From Butyrivibrio sp. (GTDB taxonomy: Bacteria > Bacillota_A > Clostridia > Lachnospirales > Lachnospiraceae): a stretch of DNA of 9,716 nucleotides. The stretch covers positions 1 through 9,716 of the forward strand of contig JAGOGF010000098.1 of assembly GCA_017996845.1 (NCBI GenBank), in the 5' to 3' direction. Below the pieces are notes generated by a model, which saw nothing but the letters and a program-made list of their open reading frames with translations, had not been told where the DNA came from and made no database searches. Every line of letters begins with the position of its first letter. Position 1 is the stretch's first letter. Below, piece after piece: positions 1-6,067 of this stretch. Made by a program: the position numbers and the translations under genes.

Positions 1-2
1 AA

Positions 3-737
3 TATTCAGCTGAAGCATGTCGTTCCCGCTATACCAGATTCTCCGTTTCAGAACTGCACGAAAAGGAAGAATGCCTTCGTTATTACATCCGTAAAGGTAA
101 TATTTACCGGTTATATCTTTTCCTGCAGGATGAAAAAAATCAGGATTTTCTGTTTCCGATCCGTTCTTCTGTCCAGGAATGTATTATCCGTGCAACCGAG
201 CTTATGACCATTGCCCGTCTGTCCGCACTCGAAGGAGGTTACGGAACAGACCCAGCCTATTATCTGTACAGCACATATGCAGAACAGATACACAGCTGCA
301 AGAATGTCGGTCATCTGATCGAGCTTACCGGAAACTGTTTATGTGAATATTCAAACTGCACGCATCGAATTTCCACCTATACCAAAGCGGACTATAGCCC
401 TCTGGTCAACAAATGTATTCAGAAAATCATTGAACGTATGCCCGACAAGATCACACTGGAAGAACTGGCTGACGAAATCCATCTTTCACCCAAATATCTG
501 TCTGCACTTTTTAATAAGGAAACTGATTCTTCTATTACAGATTTCATGCAGGATATGCGCATTGATGAAGCAAAACGTCTGCTGCAGCATTCAGATCTTG
601 GTTATCTGGAAATCAGCAGTCTGTTGAATTTCAGTTCGCAAAGCTATTTCAACTGCATTTTCAAGAAAAAAACCGGTCTGACACCAAAAGAGTACCGTAC
701 GCAGAATTGCAATACAGACAAAGAACTGCTTAATTGA
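3..737 (+). CDS. AraC-family transcriptional regulator, C-terminal part (5' end outside window)
   Basis: The frame is open from the left edge to a TGA at 735-737, giving 244 visible residues. An internal ATG at 204 is not the start, because coding sequence continues upstream of it. The last ~100 residues (about 408-710) form an AraC/XylS DNA-binding domain. The first helix-turn-helix contains ITLEELADEIHLSPKYLSAL. The second contains LEISSLLNFSSQSYFNCIFK and ends in the family's typical 'FKKKTGLTPKEYR'. The visible upstream ~140 residues are helical-looking with no domain I recognise, and presumably belong to the sensing part of a larger (YesN-like) regulator. The protein should bind DNA in the cytoplasm as an activator or repressor. 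It is convergent with metQ and separated from it by a shared terminator, so nothing here names its target or ligand. The family is secure; the specificity is unknown. Confidence 0.9.
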   Translation, partial: YSAEACRSRYTRFSVSELHEKEECLRYYIRKGNIYRLYLFLQDEKNQDFLFPIRSSVQECIIRATELMTIARLSALEGGYGTDPAYYLYSTYAEQIHSCKNVGHLIELTGNCLCEYSNCTHRISTYTKADYSPLVNKCIQKIIERMPDKITLEELADEIHLSPKYLSALFNKETDSSITDFMQDMRIDEAKRLLQHSDLGYLEISSLLNFSSQSYFNCIFKKKTGLTPKEYRTQNCNTDKELLN

Positions 738-747
738 TCCGTTATAT

Positions 748-792
748 AAAAAAGCGGGAGAAAATCTTTTTCAGATTTTCTCCCGCTTTTTT
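748..792. terminator. Bidirectional intrinsic terminator between the AraC gene and metQ
   Basis: A perfect 20-bp inverted repeat (748-767 with 773-792) encloses a 5-nt loop. A GCGGGAG core is flanked by an A run on the left and a T run on the right, so it can end transcripts from both directions. It lies 10 bp past the regulator's stop codon and 8 bp past the metQ stop on the other strand. Confidence 0.93.
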
Positions 793-800
793 AACATTTT

Positions 801-1712
801 TTACTGTAAAGCAGTTCCGTCATAGGGTACCACTGATCCCTGATATTTATCATTTATGAACTTCGTGATCTCATCCGATTTCAGTACCTCAACAAGTGCC
901 TTTACGCCTTCGCTGTCCTTGTTCTTTGGTGTTGTTGCAATTACATTTACATATGTCTTTGCAGCTTCTGAATCAGATTTTTCATATGCAAGTGCATCCT
1001 TTTCCACATTCAAACCTGCCTGCATCGCATAATTTCCGTTCAGAACCATATAATCAACTTCTGTTGCATGCTGTGCGACCTGCGCAGCTTCGAGTTCTAC
1101 GATCTCCGCATTGTGCGACTGATCCTTTATAATATCCTTGGCCGTTGCATTTAGTCCTACACCATCCTTGAGCTTGATAATCCCATTATCCTGGAGCAGC
1201 TGCAATGCCCTTGCCTCATTTGTTGTATCATTTGGAACAGCGATCTTGACTCCGTCCGGAATGTTTGACAAATCAGAGGATTTACCCGGATAAATTCCAA
1301 GCGGTTCATAATGGATCCAGCCAACTGCAACCAGATCCGTTCCATTTTCTTTATTGTATTCATCCAGATATGGCTGATGCTGAAAATAATTGCAATCAAT
1401 TTCCCCCGATGCTACGACCTGGTTAGGCTGAATATAATCTTCAAACACCGTTACTTCAAGATCCCATCCCTCTTTTGCCAGAATAGGTTTTGCAGCCTCA
1501 AGAATCTCCGCATGCGGAACCTCCGTCGCTGCAACGGTAATCTTACCCTTACTTGCCACCGATGCAGATGCCTGCGCACTGTCTGTCTGTGCTGTTCCAG
1601 AAGAAACCGTTGCTGCTCCGGATGCAGAACCGGTTTTGGACGTACCGCATCCGCTCAGAACCGAAATTGCAAGGGAACCTAACAGTAATACAGATAGAAC
1701 CTTCTTTTTCAT
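801..1712 (-). CDS. metQ: Methionine ABC transporter substrate-binding lipoprotein (NlpA/MetQ family)
   Basis: This is the solute-binding component of the D/L-methionine importer, anchored to the outer face of the membrane. The ATG at 1712 is chosen because AGGAGGAG (1724-1717) lies 4 nt upstream and the product then begins with a classic lipoprotein signal: MKKK, a hydrophobic run and the lipobox LSGC with Cys22. The frame is open further upstream to 1832, but that extension of 40 residues would bury the signal peptide and overlap metI. The 303-residue protein has a Ser/Thr/Ala/Gly-rich linker after Cys22, then the NlpA domain (about 53-300). Family hallmarks are PNDTTNEARALQLLQDNG and the ligand-site segment VLNGNYAMQAGL. 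It is the last gene of metN-metI-metQ and lies 116 bp after metI. The methionine specificity is inferred from the family and from the NIL domain on the partner ATPase. Confidence 0.93.
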   Translation of the reverse strand: MKKKVLSVLLLGSLAISVLSGCGTSKTGSASGAATVSSGTAQTDSAQASASVASKGKITVAATEVPHAEILEAAKPILAKEGWDLEVTVFEDYIQPNQVVASGEIDCNYFQHQPYLDEYNKENGTDLVAVGWIHYEPLGIYPGKSSDLSNIPDGVKIAVPNDTTNEARALQLLQDNGIIKLKDGVGLNATAKDIIKDQSHNAEIVELEAAQVAQHATEVDYMVLNGNYAMQAGLNVEKDALAYEKSDSEAAKTYVNVIATTPKNKDSEGVKALVEVLKSDEITKFINDKYQGSVVPYDGTALQ

Positions 1713-1828
1713 AATTCTCCTCCTGCTGCGGCTGTTCTGTAGGATTATATATAATGACAGCAAGAGCGTGCGCAGCACCGATCCTGTGTCAGATAAACAA
1801 TGTATGTTCAGATATTTTTTATATCTTT
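1713..1828 (-). other. metI-metQ intercistronic gap with small inverted repeats
   Basis: The metN-metI junction overlaps, but metI and metQ are 116 bp apart. The gap holds a 6-bp AT-rich inverted repeat (1810-1815 with 1821-1826, 5-nt loop). It also holds a nested weak pairing: TGACA/TGTCA at 1755-1791 around GTGC-TGC-GCAC. Neither is followed by a U tract on the minus strand, so they are not intrinsic terminators. A TATAAT-like hexamer occurs but without a good -35. The gap could be an mRNA processing or stability site that raises metQ expression. That is inference. Confidence 0.35.
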
Positions 1829-2509
1829 TCAACCAGTTATTCTTTTATCCAGCTTCTTACTGATCTTCATACCGATTGCCTGCATGATTTGTACCAACAG
1901 TACCAGTAAGACTACTGTAATCAGCATGACTCCCGTCTCATATCTATAGTAGCCATATCGTATTGCAATATCTCCAAGCCCGCCTCCGCCGACCGTTCCT
2001 GCCATTGCAGAATACCCAAGAATCGTTCCAAGTGCAATTGTCGCTCCGACAATCAGTGAGGTTCTGGCTTCTGTAAGCATGACTCTTGAGATGATCATCC
2101 AGTTGCTTGCTCCCATGCTCTGTGCCGCCTCGATCACACCATGATCAACTTCCAGAAGCGAAGATTCCACCATTCTGGCAATAAAAGGTGCCGCCGATAC
2201 CACAAGCGGTACTACTGTTGCTGTAGATCCATAACTCTTCCCGACAATCAACCTGGTAAATGGCATAATCATAATCAGCAAAATCAGAAAAGGGATACTT
2301 CTGACAATATTAACCACAAAATCCATAATCTTATATATAACTGCATTCGGATGTAAGCCGCCCGGTGCTGTCACCACCAGGATAATTCCCATCGGAATTC
2401 CCAGAATATATGCCATTAATGTAGATGCAAGTGTCATGTATAAAGTTGTACCTGTGCCCTGCGCGAGCAATTGCCCATAATCCTGCCAAAATTCAGCCAA
2501 CATATCCAT
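1829..2509 (-). CDS. metI: Methionine ABC transporter permease
   Basis: This is the integral membrane subunit that forms the translocation path of the methionine importer. It has 226 residues, the usual size for MetI, with about five hydrophobic segments (roughly 20-46, 58-86, 92-112, 150-175 and 192-214). The cytoplasmic coupling loop that docks on the ATPase is clear at 127-148: EAAQSMGASNWMIISRVMLT, matching the EAA-x3-G signature. The segment GYSAMAGTVGGGGLGDIA is also typical of MetI. The start at 2509 overlaps the metN 3' end by 17 bp. The Shine-Dalgarno GAGGAG (2519-2514) is 4 nt from this ATG and 10 nt from a second ATG at 2503, so either could be used. The overlap implies translational coupling to metN. 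It has no promoter of its own. Confidence 0.94.
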   Translation of the reverse strand: MDMLAEFWQDYGQLLAQGTGTTLYMTLASTLMAYILGIPMGIILVVTAPGGLHPNAVIYKIMDFVVNIVRSIPFLILLIMIMPFTRLIVGKSYGSTATVVPLVVSAAPFIARMVESSLLEVDHGVIEAAQSMGASNWMIISRVMLTEARTSLIVGATIALGTILGYSAMAGTVGGGGLGDIAIRYGYYRYETGVMLITVVLLVLLVQIMQAIGMKISKKLDKRITG

Positions 2510-3548
2510 CCAGCTCCTCTACTCCAAGATTTCTGTCCCGCAGATACTGTATCATTCTGGCCGCCGTCTGTTCATCTTCCGGAAGCTGCAGAATCATCTG
2601 CCCCTGTGCGATTCCGCCGATATCCCGCGTGTCCGCCAGTAATATATTCACGGGGGCATTGCAGTGCAATACCATGTTCCCGATCACAGGTTCAAAAGAT
2701 GAATTTGAAGAGAAAACAATACGGATACAGCGTCTGCCTTTCATTTCAGCTACACTGCTGTCTCCGCCATCTGGAAAGACGAGCTTTTTGGCTGCATGGC
2801 TCTTCGGTCTGGAGAAAACCTCGAGTACGGTTCCGGTTTCTGCAAGTTCCCCGTTATCAATAATCGCAACACGGTTGCAAATTTCCTGTACAACAGACAT
2901 TGCATGCGTAATGATCACAATCGTAATTCCATGTTTCTGGTTAATTTCTCTGAGAAGTTCCAGAATTGACTTGGTCGTCGTAGGATCCAGCGCACTGGTT
3001 GCCTCATCACATAACAGAATCTTTGGTTCAGTAGCAAGCGCTCTTGCAATTGCAACTCTCTGCTTCTGCCCTCCGGATAACTGTGCCGGATAGCTCCGTG
3101 CCTTGTCTGCCAGTCCTACTTCTTCCAGCAGTTCGAGCGCTCTTTTTCTGGCCTTAATCTTACTGATACCTATAATTTCCATTGGAAAGCAAACATTATC
3201 CAGTACATTCCGTTGCATCAGAAGATTGAAATGCTGAAAAATCATAGCAATCTGCGTCCGCTCACTTCGAAGCTGTTTCTGCGTCAAAGCGGATAAATCT
3301 TTGCCTGCGACATACACCTGCCCCGAAGTTGGCCTTTCCAGAAAATTCAGGCAGCGCACAAGGGTCGATTTACCAGCTCCGCTCATTCCGATGATTCCGA
3401 AAATGTCTCCCTTATATATATCCAGACTGATATTCCTCAGTGCCTCAACCTGCCCATCTTTACCAGAAAAGGTTTTACTGACATTTACGGTCTGAATCAT
3501 GATATTTTGTTCCATATCCCTATCTTTTTCCGTCATTTCCGCGCCCAT
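2493..3548 (-). CDS. metN: Methionine ABC transporter ATP-binding protein with C-terminal NIL domain
   Basis: This ATPase powers methionine import. In the 351-residue product the ABC domain shows Walker A GMSGAGKST (54-62), the Q-loop MIFQHF (Q105), the signature LSGGQ (157-161), Walker B ILLCDEATSALDP (D181, E182) and switch His215. Residues from about 272 to the end form a NIL domain. In characterised MetN proteins this domain binds cytoplasmic methionine and inhibits transport, which supports methionine as the substrate. The ATG at 3548 is preferred because AGAGG lies about 7 nt upstream. An upstream ATG at 3611 falls in the promoter -35 and is unlikely. ATGs further inside (such as the one at MEQNIMIQ) are less well placed. 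It is first in metN-metI-metQ, has its own promoter, and follows cysK by 73 bp. Confidence 0.95.
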   Translation of the reverse strand: MGAEMTEKDRDMEQNIMIQTVNVSKTFSGKDGQVEALRNISLDIYKGDIFGIIGMSGAGKSTLVRCLNFLERPTSGQVYVAGKDLSALTQKQLRSERTQIAMIFQHFNLLMQRNVLDNVCFPMEIIGISKIKARKRALELLEEVGLADKARSYPAQLSGGQKQRVAIARALATEPKILLCDEATSALDPTTTKSILELLREINQKHGITIVIITHAMSVVQEICNRVAIIDNGELAETGTVLEVFSRPKSHAAKKLVFPDGGDSSVAEMKGRRCIRIVFSSNSSFEPVIGNMVLHCNAPVNILLADTRDIGGIAQGQMILQLPEDEQTAARMIQYLRDRNLGVEELDGYVG

Positions 3549-3568
3549 AGAATTACCTCTTTTATTTC

Positions 3569-3590
3569 GATATATAATTGAAAATATATC
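3569..3590. promoter_or_regulatory. Inverted repeat over the metN -10 and start site (possible operator)
   Basis: Perfect 7-bp arms GATATAT (3569-3575) and ATATATC (3584-3590) are separated by 8 bp. The repeat covers the -10 hexamer and the expected start point, which is where a repressor would sit. AT-rich composition makes a chance match plausible. Confidence 0.35.
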
Positions 3591-3611
3591 ACACTGCGCA
3601 TTTGACGTCAA
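3583..3611 (-). promoter_or_regulatory. Promoter of metNIQ
   Basis: On the minus strand, TTGACG (3611-3606), exactly 17 bp, then TATATT (3588-3583) fit the sigma-A consensus closely. Transcription would start near 3576, leaving a leader of under 30 nt. That is far too short for an S-box or T-box. The promoter lies just past the cysK stop, so metNIQ can be expressed independently of cysK. Confidence 0.8.
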
Positions 3612-3612
3612 A
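3601..3612. promoter_or_regulatory. 12-bp palindrome over the metN -35
   Basis: TTTGACGTCAAA is a perfect palindrome that contains the whole -35 hexamer. It could be bound by a dimeric regulator that would compete with RNA polymerase. This is inference from symmetry and position only. Confidence 0.35.
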
Positions 3613-3621
3613 ATTTATATC

Positions 3622-4560
3622 TCAGGCTTCTGCAAACATTGGTGTGGAAAGATAACGGTCTCCTGAATCCGGTAGAAGTACTACGATCGTCTTGCCTGCA
3701 TACTCAGGACGTTTTGCAAGTTCTGTTGCTGCCCACAAGGCTGCACCTGATGAGATTCCCACCAGAATTCCTTCCGTTACGGCAATTTCCTTCCCTTTGG
3801 CAAAAGCATCTTCATTTTTTACACGGATAATTTCATCATAAATATTCTGATCCAGAACCTTTGGAACAAATCCTGCACCGATTCCCTGAATCTTGTGCGG
3901 TCCCGGCTTCTCCCCCGAAAGAACTGCTGAAGAATCAGGCTCTACTGCGACAATGCGAATTGCCGGATTCTGCGATTTCAAATAACTCCCTGCGCCTGTC
4001 AGTGTTCCGCCTGTACCAACACCTGCTACGAAGACATCAACCTGACCGTCTGTGTCTTTCCAGATCTCAGGACCGGTAGTAGCCTTGTGTGCTGCCGGAT
4101 TGGCCGGGTTATCAAACTGTCCCAGAATAATGGAATTGGGTGTGATCTTCTGCAGTTCTTCCGCCTTGGCAATTGCACCTTTCATTCCAAGCGCCCCTTC
4201 TGTCAGAACGAGTTCTGCACCATAAGCCTTTAAAAGCGTACGACGCTCTACACTCATGGTATCCGGAAGTGTCAGTATTGCTTTATATCCTCTTGATGCG
4301 GCTACAAATGCAAGTCCGATTCCTGTATTTCCGGAAGTAGGTTCAATGATGGTTGCTCCAGGCTTGATATTCCCTTTTTTCTCAGCATCTTCGATCATTG
4401 CAAGTGCCACACGATCCTTCACGCTTCCGGCCGGGTTCAGATATTCCAGTTTCACCAGGATACGTGCACCTTCCGCTTTTTCTTTCTTCTGATAATTCTT
4501 TACCTCAAGAAGAGGTGTATTTCCAATTAACTGTGCCGCTGATGTTTTGATATTTGCCAT
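3622..4560 (-). CDS. cysK: Cysteine synthase A (O-acetylserine sulfhydrylase)
   Basis: This is a PLP enzyme that makes L-cysteine from O-acetylserine and sulfide in the cytoplasm. At 312 residues it has the normal length for the family. Visible motifs are NPAGSVKDR with the PLP-binding Lys48, the substrate loop TSGNTG (75-80), the PLP-phosphate loop GTGGT (182-186), and GISSGAA with Ser271, which contacts the cofactor ring. The start at 4560 is preceded by AAGGAGAG at good spacing. It has a strong promoter of its own with an inverted repeat in the early transcribed region. Only 73 bp, with no terminator, separate it from metN, so its transcript probably runs through metNIQ. Cystathionine beta-synthase is less likely, because there is no CBS extension and the sequence is CysK-like throughout. 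Confidence 0.96.
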   Translation of the reverse strand: MANIKTSAAQLIGNTPLLEVKNYQKKEKAEGARILVKLEYLNPAGSVKDRVALAMIEDAEKKGNIKPGATIIEPTSGNTGIGLAFVAASRGYKAILTLPDTMSVERRTLLKAYGAELVLTEGALGMKGAIAKAEELQKITPNSIILGQFDNPANPAAHKATTGPEIWKDTDGQVDVFVAGVGTGGTLTGAGSYLKSQNPAIRIVAVEPDSSAVLSGEKPGPHKIQGIGAGFVPKVLDQNIYDEIIRVKNEDAFAKGKEIAVTEGILVGISSGAALWAATELAKRPEYAGKTIVVLLPDSGDRYLSTPMFAEA

Positions 4561-4581
4561 GATTCTCTCCTTTTTTTATTG

Positions 4582-4615
4582 AAATCATACTATTTAACTA
4601 GGATTATTATGATTT
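4582..4615. promoter_or_regulatory. Inverted repeat downstream of the cysK promoter (candidate operator)
   Basis: Perfect 8-bp arms AAATCATA (4582-4589) and TATGATTT (4608-4615) flank an 18-bp spacer. The spacer begins with CTATTTAACTAG (4590-4601), itself symmetric at 10 of 12 positions. The block lies from about the start point to +30 of the cysK transcript. A protein operator is the natural reading. An Rrf2-family (CymR-like) cysteine regulator is a reasonable guess from the gene it controls, but the motif is not one I can assign. Confidence 0.5.
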
Positions 4616-4617
4616 GT

Positions 4618-4646
4618 AGTATAGCGCACGATTATTTGTATGTCAA
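4618..4646 (-). promoter_or_regulatory. Promoter of cysK
   Basis: On the minus strand, TTGACA (4646-4641), exactly 17 bp, then TATACT (4623-4618) are almost perfect sigma-A hexamers. The start point would be near 4611, giving a leader of about 50 nt with no room for a T-box or SAM riboswitch. Confidence 0.87.
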
Positions 4647-4687
4647 TCATTTTCTTACTATTCTTATACAGCTTTTTATACTATAAT

Positions 4688-4742
4688 AACAGATACAGTC
4701 GCAGAGGCGGCTGTATCTGTTCGAGATTGCTCTGCAATCTCG
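4688..4742. other. Paired hairpins at the first copy of the 59-bp repeat
   Basis: Hairpin A pairs 4688-4702 with 4707-4721: 15 bp, including one G-T pair, around an AGAG loop. Hairpin B follows with no gap: CGAGATTGC (4722-4730) pairs with GCAATCTCG (4734-4742) around TCT. Neither has a T tract after it, so they are not standard terminators. Confidence 0.8.
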
Positions 4743-4873
4743 GCAAAATGCTTTCAGTCGCAGAGGCGGCTGTATCTGTTCGAGATTGCTCTGCAATCTC
4801 GGCTAAATGCTTTCAGTCGCAGAGGCGACTGTATCTGTTCGAGACTATTCTGCAATCTCGGCAAATTGCTTTT
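4697..4873. repeat. Three tandem copies of a 59-bp hairpin-rich repeat
   Basis: Copies run 4697-4755, 4756-4814 and 4815-4873. Copies 1 and 2 differ at one position; copy 3 differs from copy 1 at about six. Each unit carries AGTCGC-AGAG-GCGRCT (hairpin A core) and CGAGATTGC-TCT-GCAATCTCG (hairpin B). The B arms of neighbouring copies can also pair across the hairpin A of the next unit, giving an alternative fold. The period is not a multiple of three, so it is not a peptide repeat, although open frames run through it. The array sits between the divergent cysK and carbamate kinase genes and would form the 5' leader of the latter if transcription starts upstream. Its function is unknown. The rest of the gap (4561-4920) contains the cysK control region and AT-rich DNA. 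Confidence 0.9.
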
Positions 4874-4896
4874 TCAACCCGGCATATTTTTATAAA
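4866..4896 (+). promoter_or_regulatory. Weak candidate promoter for the carbamate kinase gene
   Basis: TTGCTT (4866-4871) and TATAAA (4891-4896) are 19 bp apart, which is poor spacing. The alternative is a TATAAT at 4682-4687, upstream of the repeat array, which lacks a recognisable -35. Which one is used decides whether the repeats are transcribed into the leader. Confidence 0.25.
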
Positions 4897-4920
4897 AATT
4901 ATATAGGTGGAGGAATGATA

Positions 4921-5856
4921 ATGGAGAACAGAAAGGCTGTTGTATCCCTGGGACACGAAGCCCTCGGCTATACAACACAGGAACAAAAGAGCGCTGTGGA
5001 AGTAACTGCAAAAGCACTTGCCGACCTTATCGAAGCAGGCTATCAGTTAACGATCACACACAGTAACGGACCTCAGGTCAGCATGATTCATAAGGCGATG
5101 ACTGAGCTTCACCGTATCTATATTGACTATACGCCCGCTCCCATGTGCGTTTGCAGTGCCATGAGCCAGGGTTATGTGGGATATGATCTGCAGAATGCGC
5201 TTCACTGTGAGCTGGAAAGCCGTGGTATATCCAAACCGGTCAGCACGATTCTGACACAGGTCACAGTCGATCCCTATGATGAAGCATTTTATTCTCCAAA
5301 TAAAGTAATCGGACGTTATATGTCCAAAGAAGATGCCGAAAATGAGATCAAAAAAGGCAATTTTGTTATTGAAGAACCCGGAAAAGGGTATTTACGTGTC
5401 GTTGCAGCTCCCAAACCTCTTGAAATTGTGGAAATTGATGCAATCCGTGCGCTTTGTGATGCCGGTCAGGAAGTCATCGCCTGCGGCGGCGGCGGAATTC
5501 CTGTAATGCGTCAGGGTCACAATCTGAAAGGTGCTTCAGCCGTTATAGAAAAAGATAGCATCGCCGGAAAACTTGCTGCTGATCTTCATGCAGAAAGACT
5601 TGTCATACTGACTTCCGTTCCATGTGTCTATACTGGGTTTGAAACAGATCATCAGACTGCCATTGAGCGTATGGATCTGGCTGAAGCCGGGAAATATATT
5701 CAGGCCGGAGAATTTGGTGAAGTAAACATGCTTCCCAAAATTGAGGCTGCCATTACTTTCCTTACCGAAAATCCCGAGGGAAGTGTTCTGATCACATCTC
5801 TTTCCGCTGTTTCGGATGCTTTAAAAGGAAAAGCCGGTACATTTATTACCGCTTAA
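4921..5856 (+). CDS. Carbamate kinase family protein (ArcC/YqeA-like), divergent
   Basis: Carbamate kinases interconvert carbamoyl phosphate plus ADP with carbamate plus ATP, usually as the ATP-yielding last step of arginine, agmatine or purine-derived carbamoyl catabolism. The 311-residue length is typical. Conserved parts are SNGPQV, SQGYVGYDLQNAL, the lysine of SPNKVIGRY, CGGGGIPV, SAVIEKD and NMLPKIEAAI, so the three active-site lysine positions of the family look intact. Unusual are the N-terminal nucleotide/phosphate loop, normally LGGNAL but here LGHEAL, and the change of RRVVPSP to LRVVAAP. The start at 4921 is set by GGAGGA (4909-4914) 6 nt upstream; the ATG at 4915 lies too close to it. 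No arcA, arcB or ygeW-like gene adjoins, and the gene is monocistronic. The family is secure; activity and pathway are not, so no symbol is given. Confidence 0.88.
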   Translation: MENRKAVVSLGHEALGYTTQEQKSAVEVTAKALADLIEAGYQLTITHSNGPQVSMIHKAMTELHRIYIDYTPAPMCVCSAMSQGYVGYDLQNALHCELESRGISKPVSTILTQVTVDPYDEAFYSPNKVIGRYMSKEDAENEIKKGNFVIEEPGKGYLRVVAAPKPLEIVEIDAIRALCDAGQEVIACGGGGIPVMRQGHNLKGASAVIEKDSIAGKLAADLHAERLVILTSVPCVYTGFETDHQTAIERMDLAEAGKYIQAGEFGEVNMLPKIEAAITFLTENPEGSVLITSLSAVSDALKGKAGTFITA

Positions 5857-5875
5857 CTGCTCTTTTACAGTATTC

Positions 5876-5891
5876 ATATTAAATTTAATAT
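5876..5891. repeat. 16-bp AT-only palindrome
   Basis: ATATTAAATTTAATAT is a perfect palindrome 19 bp after the carbamate kinase stop. It may add to mRNA 3'-end structure, or simply reflect AT-rich composition. Confidence 0.3.
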
Positions 5892-5908
5892 TCACAATAA
5901 AATAAATG

Positions 5909-5958
5909 AAAATATCCTTCCGGTACAATGCAGCACATTAACCTGAAGGATATTTTTT
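5909..5958 (+). terminator. Intrinsic terminator of the carbamate kinase gene
   Basis: A perfect 12-bp stem AAAATATCCTTC (5909-5920) with GAAGGATATTTT (5945-5956) leads into a six-T run. The 24-nt loop is longer than usual, and the stem is modest in GC. Confidence 0.72.
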
Positions 5959-5990
5959 ATCACATATAATACAGCAACACGATTATGCGT

Positions 5991-6019
5991 TTGATAAAGC
6001 TTTGGTATTCTGTTATCAT
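5991..6019 (+). promoter_or_regulatory. Promoter of the PAS-GGDEF-HD-GYP gene
   Basis: TTGATA (5991-5996), 17 bp, then TATCAT (6014-6019) with TG one base upstream (6011-6012) form an extended -10 promoter. The expected leader is about 40 nt and ends in GGAGGA before the ATG at 6068. Confidence 0.65.
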
Positions 6020-6067
6020 TTTATTGGGATGTATTTGTCGTTTTTTCATTTTTTGGAGGAAGCACGT

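Noticed and set aside
1713..1832. Longer metQ start at 1832
   Set aside because: It would place 40 residues ahead of the lipoprotein signal peptide. The AGGAGGAG before 1712 marks the real start.
2425..3093. Long + strand open frame of 222 codons opposite metN
   Set aside because: It is a shadow of the well-conserved metN/metI coding strand, with no ribosome binding site and no recognisable domain.
3549..3582. SAM (S-box) or T-box riboswitch upstream of metN
   Set aside because: The leader is under 30 nt and contains no conserved core of either element. The same reasoning applies to the ~50-nt cysK leader.
4734..4742. Repeat hairpins as intrinsic terminators
   Set aside because: The stems are GC-rich enough, but no T run follows on either strand in any copy.
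4697..4873. The 59-bp repeats as integron attC sites ('59-base elements') or as a CRISPR array
   Set aside because: The length match to '59-base element' is coincidental. There are no GTTRRRY/RYYYAAC core sites, no cassettes and no integrase. Copies are directly joined with no unique spacers, so it is not a CRISPR.
4640..4906. Open frame of 88 codons through the repeats on the + strand
   Set aside because: It has no ribosome binding site, its sequence follows the non-triplet repeat, and it starts inside the cysK promoter. It also resembles no protein I know.
4807..4920. N-terminal extension of the carbamate kinase into the repeats
   Set aside because: It would add residues encoded by repeat DNA and lacks a ribosome binding site. 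The family N-terminus and a good Shine-Dalgarno both support 4921.
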